Of a DNA stretch of 8,999 nt, positions 5,692 to 8,999 are shown piece by piece. The notes below the pieces were generated by a model. The model was not told the origin of the DNA. It saw only the letters and a list, made by a program, of their open reading frames with translations, and did no database searches. Position numbers and translations under genes: made by a program. The DNA is from Actinobacteria bacterium UBA5182 (lineage in GTDB: Bacteria > Actinomycetota > UBA4738). The stretch is from contig DHWM01000110.1 in the NCBI GenBank assembly GCA_002413185.1, forward strand, positions 1-8,999, written 5' to 3'. The number at the start of each line of letters is the position of its first letter. The stretch's first letter is position 1.

Positions 5692-8406
5692 ATGGCCGAG
5701 GACGACACGAAAACCGGGCTCGCCTGGCCTGACCACGACGTGGGCCCGACGCCTCCCCCCGAGTACAAGAGCCGGGAGCACGACGAGGACCGTCCCACCC
5801 GCAAGCCGCTCGGCCTGTGGGACCGGAGCAGGTTCCTCCTCCTCTTCGCAGGAATCTTCGCCGTCCTGGTCTGGAGCACTCTTGCCCAGTTCGCCGGGCT
5901 GATCTCACTCCACGACGCCGTCGCCCAGACCGCCCGAACACAGCTCTGGCTGCTGGTCCTGTTCGGGCTCGAGGTGCTTCGGCAGATCCACTACTTCATC
6001 AGCGAGCACTCCAGGAGCTACCACCAATTCTGGACCGAGCGGGTGTTCGGCGGGGCGAACCGTCGGGCTGCCCGGATGAACGACTGGAACCGTTTCCGGG
6101 TTGGGCGCGCCCTCAAGCTCCTCCTGTTCCTGGTCGTCCTCGACCTGGTGCTGGCGAAGGTCTTCTCGCTCTCCCCCGCGCTGGCCATCTTCCAGCTCCC
6201 GCTGCTCCTGGTGCAGGGCCTCCCCGTCATCTTCCAGCTCGCCTTCGGCTTCTTCTTCATCATGTTCCAGTTCATCGGGCTGTTCTGGTTCCTGTCCCGG
6301 GGCGGCATCGACGTGTACATGCCGGACGACATCAAGACCCGCTTCACCGACGTGTGGGGCCAGGACAACGTGCTGGCCAAGGTCCAGGAGAACATGCTGT
6401 TCCTGGAGGACCCCGAATCCATCGAGGACAAGGGCGGCTACGTCCCGGGCGGGATCCTCCTGTGGGGGCCGCCCGGGACCGGCAAGACGCTCATGGCCGA
6501 ATCGGTGGCGGGCGAGACCGGCAAGCCCTTCGTGTTCGTCGACCCCGGCGCGTTCATCCAGATGTTCTTCGGGGTGGGGATCCTCAAGGTCAAGTCGCTG
6601 TTTCGGAAGCTCCGCAAGCTGGCCGTGCGATACGGCGGGGTGATCGTGTTCTTCGACGAGGCGGACTCCCTGGGGAACCGCGGCGCGATGGTCGGGGGCG
6701 GTCCGTTCGGCGGGGGCGGCATGATGACCCCGGGGACCAGCATGTGGTCGGCCACGCCCCCCTGTAACGGGCTGTCGTACCTTTCGCCCGACACCGCCTC
6801 GATGCTCCTCCGCCAGAGCATGCCCGCCGGTTCGGCCGGTGAGCCTCGCAGGGGCATCACCGATCGGATCATCGCCGGGATGGGGATGGGCGGCGGAGGC
6901 GGCATGGGAACGCTCCAGGCCCTCCTCACCGAGCTCTCCGGGCTGAAGAAACCCCGGGGGTTCCTGAATCGGGTGGTGCGGCGGGTCCTTGGGATGCGGC
7001 CGAAGCCGCCGCCCAAGTATCGAATCCTGGTGATGATGGCGACGAACATGCCGCAGGCCTTAGACGAGGCGCTGCTTCGGCCCGGGCGGATCGACCGCAT
7101 CTACAAGGTGGGCTACCCGTCGAAGGCCGGGCGAGTCCGCACCTACCAGGGATACCTCGCGAAGGTCTCCCACACGCTCACCCCCGAGCAGGTCGACAAG
7201 CTCGCCACGATCACGCCGTACGCCACCGGCGCCTCCATCAAGGACCTCGTCAACGAATCGCTGATCAACGCCATCCGCGACGGTCGCCGGGCGATCGAGT
7301 GGAAGCACGTCATCAAGGCCAAGCAGCTCAAGGACCTCGGCCCGCCGGAGGACGTCGAATACATCGAGCGGGAGCGCCACGCGGTGGCCGTGCACGAGGC
7401 GTGCCACGCCGTCGTGGCGTACCGGGTTCGGCATCACCTCACCATCGACATCGCCACCATCGAGAAGGGCGGGACGTACCTGGGGATGGTCAAGGGCATC
7501 CCGGCCGAGGACCAGTTCACCAGCTGGCGGTCCGAATACGAGGCCGACATCATGTGCAGCCTGGCGTCCCTGGTCGGCGAGCGGATGTTCTTCGACGGGG
7601 ACAGCTCCTCCGGCGTGTCCGGGGATCTCGAAAGCGCCACGGGGATCGCCACGCTCATGGAGGGGTACTGGGGCATGGGCAAGACCGTCGCCTCGCACGG
7701 GGTGACCCATCGGGTCGGGATCGGTGGCGGCGGGAAGCCCGGACAGGGCGAGGGCAAGACCGAGCAGGACCTGCTGCAGGGGACGCTGGGCTACCGGATC
7801 GAGGAGAAGCTCGACGATCTCCTCGAGCACACCCGCGAGCTCCTCGAGAAGAACCGTCGGGAGGTCCTGGCCGTCGCTCACGCGCTGGAGACGAACAAGA
7901 CGGTCACCGGTGACGACGTCGGCGCCATCATCGAGGGGCGACAGGGCGCGCTGCTGGACGGCCGCCCGTACAAGACGAAGGGATTCCTGAAGACGGCCGA
8001 GACGTACCACACCGAGGCCATGGCGGCGCACAAGGGCCACCGCAGCCTCACCCTGACGCTCCCGATCCTTCCGGGCCAACCCGACCGCGGACCCGGGAAC
8101 GGCGACGTCCCGGCGCGGCCGGACGTGGAGGCCTCCGGGAACGGCGACCGCGCGCGTACGGAGGGAGGCGCCACCGAGGTCTCGGGCAATGGGGAGGAGC
8201 CCGCGGGCACCGCCGACGGGGAACCCGCCCCGAAGGCCACGATGACGGCGAAGCCCGAGCCGGCGACTCCCAAGCGGAAGCCGGCCAGAAAGCTCCGCCA
8301 GGCGAAGCCCGCCGTCGAGGTCGAACCTGCCCCAGCTCCGGACGGCGACGGGCCCGATGAGCCTGACGGCGACGGGGCGAACGACGATTGGTTCCTGGGG
8401 GGCTGA
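5692..8406 (+). CDS. Divergent FtsH-like membrane AAA+ zinc metalloprotease (peptidase M41)
   Basis: This is an ATP-driven membrane protease of 904 residues. Residues 1-45 are polar. Hydrophobic segments follow at about 47-72, 84-103, 140-160 and 163-201 (the last probably two helices), where ordinary FtsH has two helices around a small extracytoplasmic domain. The AAA+ module has Walker A GPPGTGKT at 259-266, pore motif MFFGVG at 291-296, Walker B VIVFFDE ending at Glu323, sensor 1 Asn452, and LRPGRIDR with Arg466 and Arg469. About 60 extra Gly/Met-rich residues separate Walker B from TLQALLTELSG (about 330-407). About 20 more basic residues (418-440) come before sensor 1. The M41 domain has HEACH (His568, Glu569, His572) and a probable third zinc ligand Asp645 in SGDLESAT. 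After about 785 comes a 120-residue Pro/Gly/Glu/Lys-rich tail with GNG repeats and an acidic end. Longer than typical FtsH (600-800), it looks catalytically intact. Class is firm; substrates are unknown, and it is probably a paralogue rather than the housekeeping FtsH. Confidence 0.92.
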   Translation: MAEDDTKTGLAWPDHDVGPTPPPEYKSREHDEDRPTRKPLGLWDRSRFLLLFAGIFAVLVWSTLAQFAGLISLHDAVAQTARTQLWLLVLFGLEVLRQIHYFISEHSRSYHQFWTERVFGGANRRAARMNDWNRFRVGRALKLLLFLVVLDLVLAKVFSLSPALAIFQLPLLLVQGLPVIFQLAFGFFFIMFQFIGLFWFLSRGGIDVYMPDDIKTRFTDVWGQDNVLAKVQENMLFLEDPESIEDKGGYVPGGILLWGPPGTGKTLMAESVAGETGKPFVFVDPGAFIQMFFGVGILKVKSLFRKLRKLAVRYGGVIVFFDEADSLGNRGAMVGGGPFGGGGMMTPGTSMWSATPPCNGLSYLSPDTASMLLRQSMPAGSAGEPRRGITDRIIAGMGMGGGGGMGTLQALLTELSGLKKPRGFLNRVVRRVLGMRPKPPPKYRILVMMATNMPQALDEALLRPGRIDRIYKVGYPSKAGRVRTYQGYLAKVSHTLTPEQVDKLATITPYATGASIKDLVNESLINAIRDGRRAIEWKHVIKAKQLKDLGPPEDVEYIERERHAVAVHEACHAVVAYRVRHHLTIDIATIEKGGTYLGMVKGIPAEDQFTSWRSEYEADIMCSLASLVGERMFFDGDSSSGVSGDLESATGIATLMEGYWGMGKTVASHGVTHRVGIGGGGKPGQGEGKTEQDLLQGTLGYRIEEKLDDLLEHTRELLEKNRREVLAVAHALETNKTVTGDDVGAIIEGRQGALLDGRPYKTKGFLKTAETYHTEAMAAHKGHRSLTLTLPILPGQPDRGPGNGDVPARPDVEASGNGDRARTEGGATEVSGNGEEPAGTADGEPAPKATMTAKPEPATPKRKPARKLRQAKPAVEVEPAPAPDGDGPDEPDGDGANDDWFLGG

Positions 8407-8419
8407 GGGACCGAGCCGG

Positions 8420-8848
8420 CTACTTCCCCGGCCACACCTTCAGGGCCATCCCCGGTATCTCTTGGCGCACCGGCGCCGGGCCGTCCAGCCGGCGGAAGTA
8501 CGCCTCCACCACGAACGCCCGGCACCCCTCCATGGCGTGCCCGCCCACCGCGGAGCCGTCGCGCCCGGACAGCACGAGGTGAAGGTGGATGAACGGTTCA
8601 CCGTCCCTGATCGACACGTTCCCGAGCCCCGAGGCGATCTCGACGTGCCCGGTCTCGATGGGGACGTACTCACTCGTCTCGGGGTCGAAGTAGCCGACCC
8701 TGCCCTGCTCCAGCCCCCCGATGACCTGAAGCGTCGCGGCTTCGAGCTTCATCTCCTCGACGGCCCGGTTCAGCCCGTCCAGGAGGTCCTCCCCGCGCTC
8801 CAGGCTGACGAACGCCGCCTTCCCGTCCTGCGATCGATAGGTCTTCAT
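8420..8848 (-). CDS. PPC (DUF296) domain protein
   Basis: This 142-residue protein is a stand-alone PPC/DUF296 domain, a small trimer-forming fold found in bacteria and archaea and, fused to AT-hooks, in plants. The full domain is visible: an N-terminal strand (RSQDGKAAFVSLERGEDL), IGGLEQGRVGYFD at about 43-55, the histidine signature HLHLVLSG with His88 and His90, then VGGHAMEGC with His104. The three histidines match conserved, possibly metal-binding positions of the family. No AT-hook or other DNA-binding extension is present. The ATG at 8848 has no strong Shine-Dalgarno but a TAGCCT hexamer ends eight bases upstream. It converges on the FtsH-like gene with a 13-base gap. The family is clear; the cellular role is not established. 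Confidence 0.9.
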   Translation of the reverse strand: MKTYRSQDGKAAFVSLERGEDLLDGLNRAVEEMKLEAATLQVIGGLEQGRVGYFDPETSEYVPIETGHVEIASGLGNVSIRDGEPFIHLHLVLSGRDGSAVGGHAMEGCRAFVVEAYFRRLDGPAPVRQEIPGMALKVWPGK

Positions 8849-8856
8849 GAAGGATC

Positions 8857-8862
8857 AGGCTA
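8857..8862 (-). promoter_or_regulatory. Candidate -10 element of the PPC-domain gene
   Basis: TAGCCT on the minus strand lies eight bases from the ATG at 8848, compatible with a leaderless or nearly leaderless transcript. It is the same hexamer as at 2144-2139 before trmI. No -35 element is evident. Confidence 0.3.
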
Positions 8863-8999
8863 GCCGAGGAGTCAGTCCTGCGTCTTGCCGGTGTCGGAGG
8901 GCTGAGCTCGCATGCGGACCTGCCGATCAACGATCCCTGTAGCGGGGAATGTCAGCAGGTTGATGTAGCGTCAGGTCTCCTCCTCGACCCAAATGACAT

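Noticed and set aside
4899..5879. 326-codon minus-strand frame antisense to the lipoprotein and protease start
   Set aside because: It has no motif and is antisense to a signal-peptide gene and a well-placed operon junction.
5817..6767. Out-of-frame 316-codon plus-strand frame inside the FtsH-like gene
   Set aside because: Arg/Pro/Gly-rich shadow of the AAA+ coding frame.
6678..6915. Gly-rich insertion of the FtsH-like gene as a possible mobile element or intein
   Set aside because: No terminal repeats, splice-site residues or composition shift are seen, and the frame is continuous. It reads as a protein-level insertion.
8670..8930. 86-codon minus-strand frame over the PPC gene start
   Set aside because: Out-of-frame with the PPC domain; Arg/Gly-rich with no motif.
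8863..8999. Possible RNA gene or partial CDS at the right edge
   Set aside because: No tRNA-like fold, repeat array or coherent coding frame is visible; only a weak 4-base stem around 8933-8950.

Overview
The window is GC-rich DNA with tightly packed genes, most likely from a deep-branching actinobacterium (Actinomycetota). The strongest evidence is the left-edge gene. It encodes Mpa/ARC, the ring ATPase that feeds pupylated proteins to the bacterial 20S proteasome, and it lies just downstream of trmI (tRNA m1A58 methyltransferase). The same trmI-then-mpa order occurs in the Mycobacterium tuberculosis Pup-proteasome region. Several genes also have a TANNNT -10-like hexamer 5 to 9 bases before the start codon and no good Shine-Dalgarno, the layout of leaderless actinobacterial transcripts.

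Minus-strand block, right to left (4889 to 1): a 75-residue two-helix membrane protein; a zinc-ribbon membrane protein; a histidine phosphatase that overlaps it by four bases; an HtrA-type lipoprotein serine protease with one PDZ domain; TrmI; and Mpa, which is cut by the left edge after 397 codons. The Dop, Pup and proteasome subunit genes would be expected just beyond the left edge, but they are not visible here.

Plus-strand block (5019 to 8406): a 129-base divergent intergenic region separates the two blocks. It is followed by a two-gene operon: an uncharacterised lipoprotein, then, one base after its stop codon, a 904-residue FtsH-like membrane AAA+ metalloprotease. The protease keeps its Walker A, Walker B, sensor 1, arginine-finger and HEXXH motifs. 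It departs from ordinary FtsH in having a helix-rich N-terminal region without the usual small extracytoplasmic domain, two insertions in the AAA+ module, and a long low-complexity tail.

Right end: a PPC/DUF296 gene on the minus strand converges on the protease gene with only 13 bases between them. In the last stretch (8863 to 8999) I see no gene or RNA.

The window thus holds three ATP-dependent or membrane-associated proteolysis machines side by side (Mpa, HtrA-like, FtsH-like). The most striking local detail is at the trmI start. A perfect 5-base tandem duplication there shifts the conserved N-terminus out of frame with an upstream GTG. Translation must therefore begin at a CTG overlapping the stop codon of a 9-codon ORF, or the gene is frameshifted.
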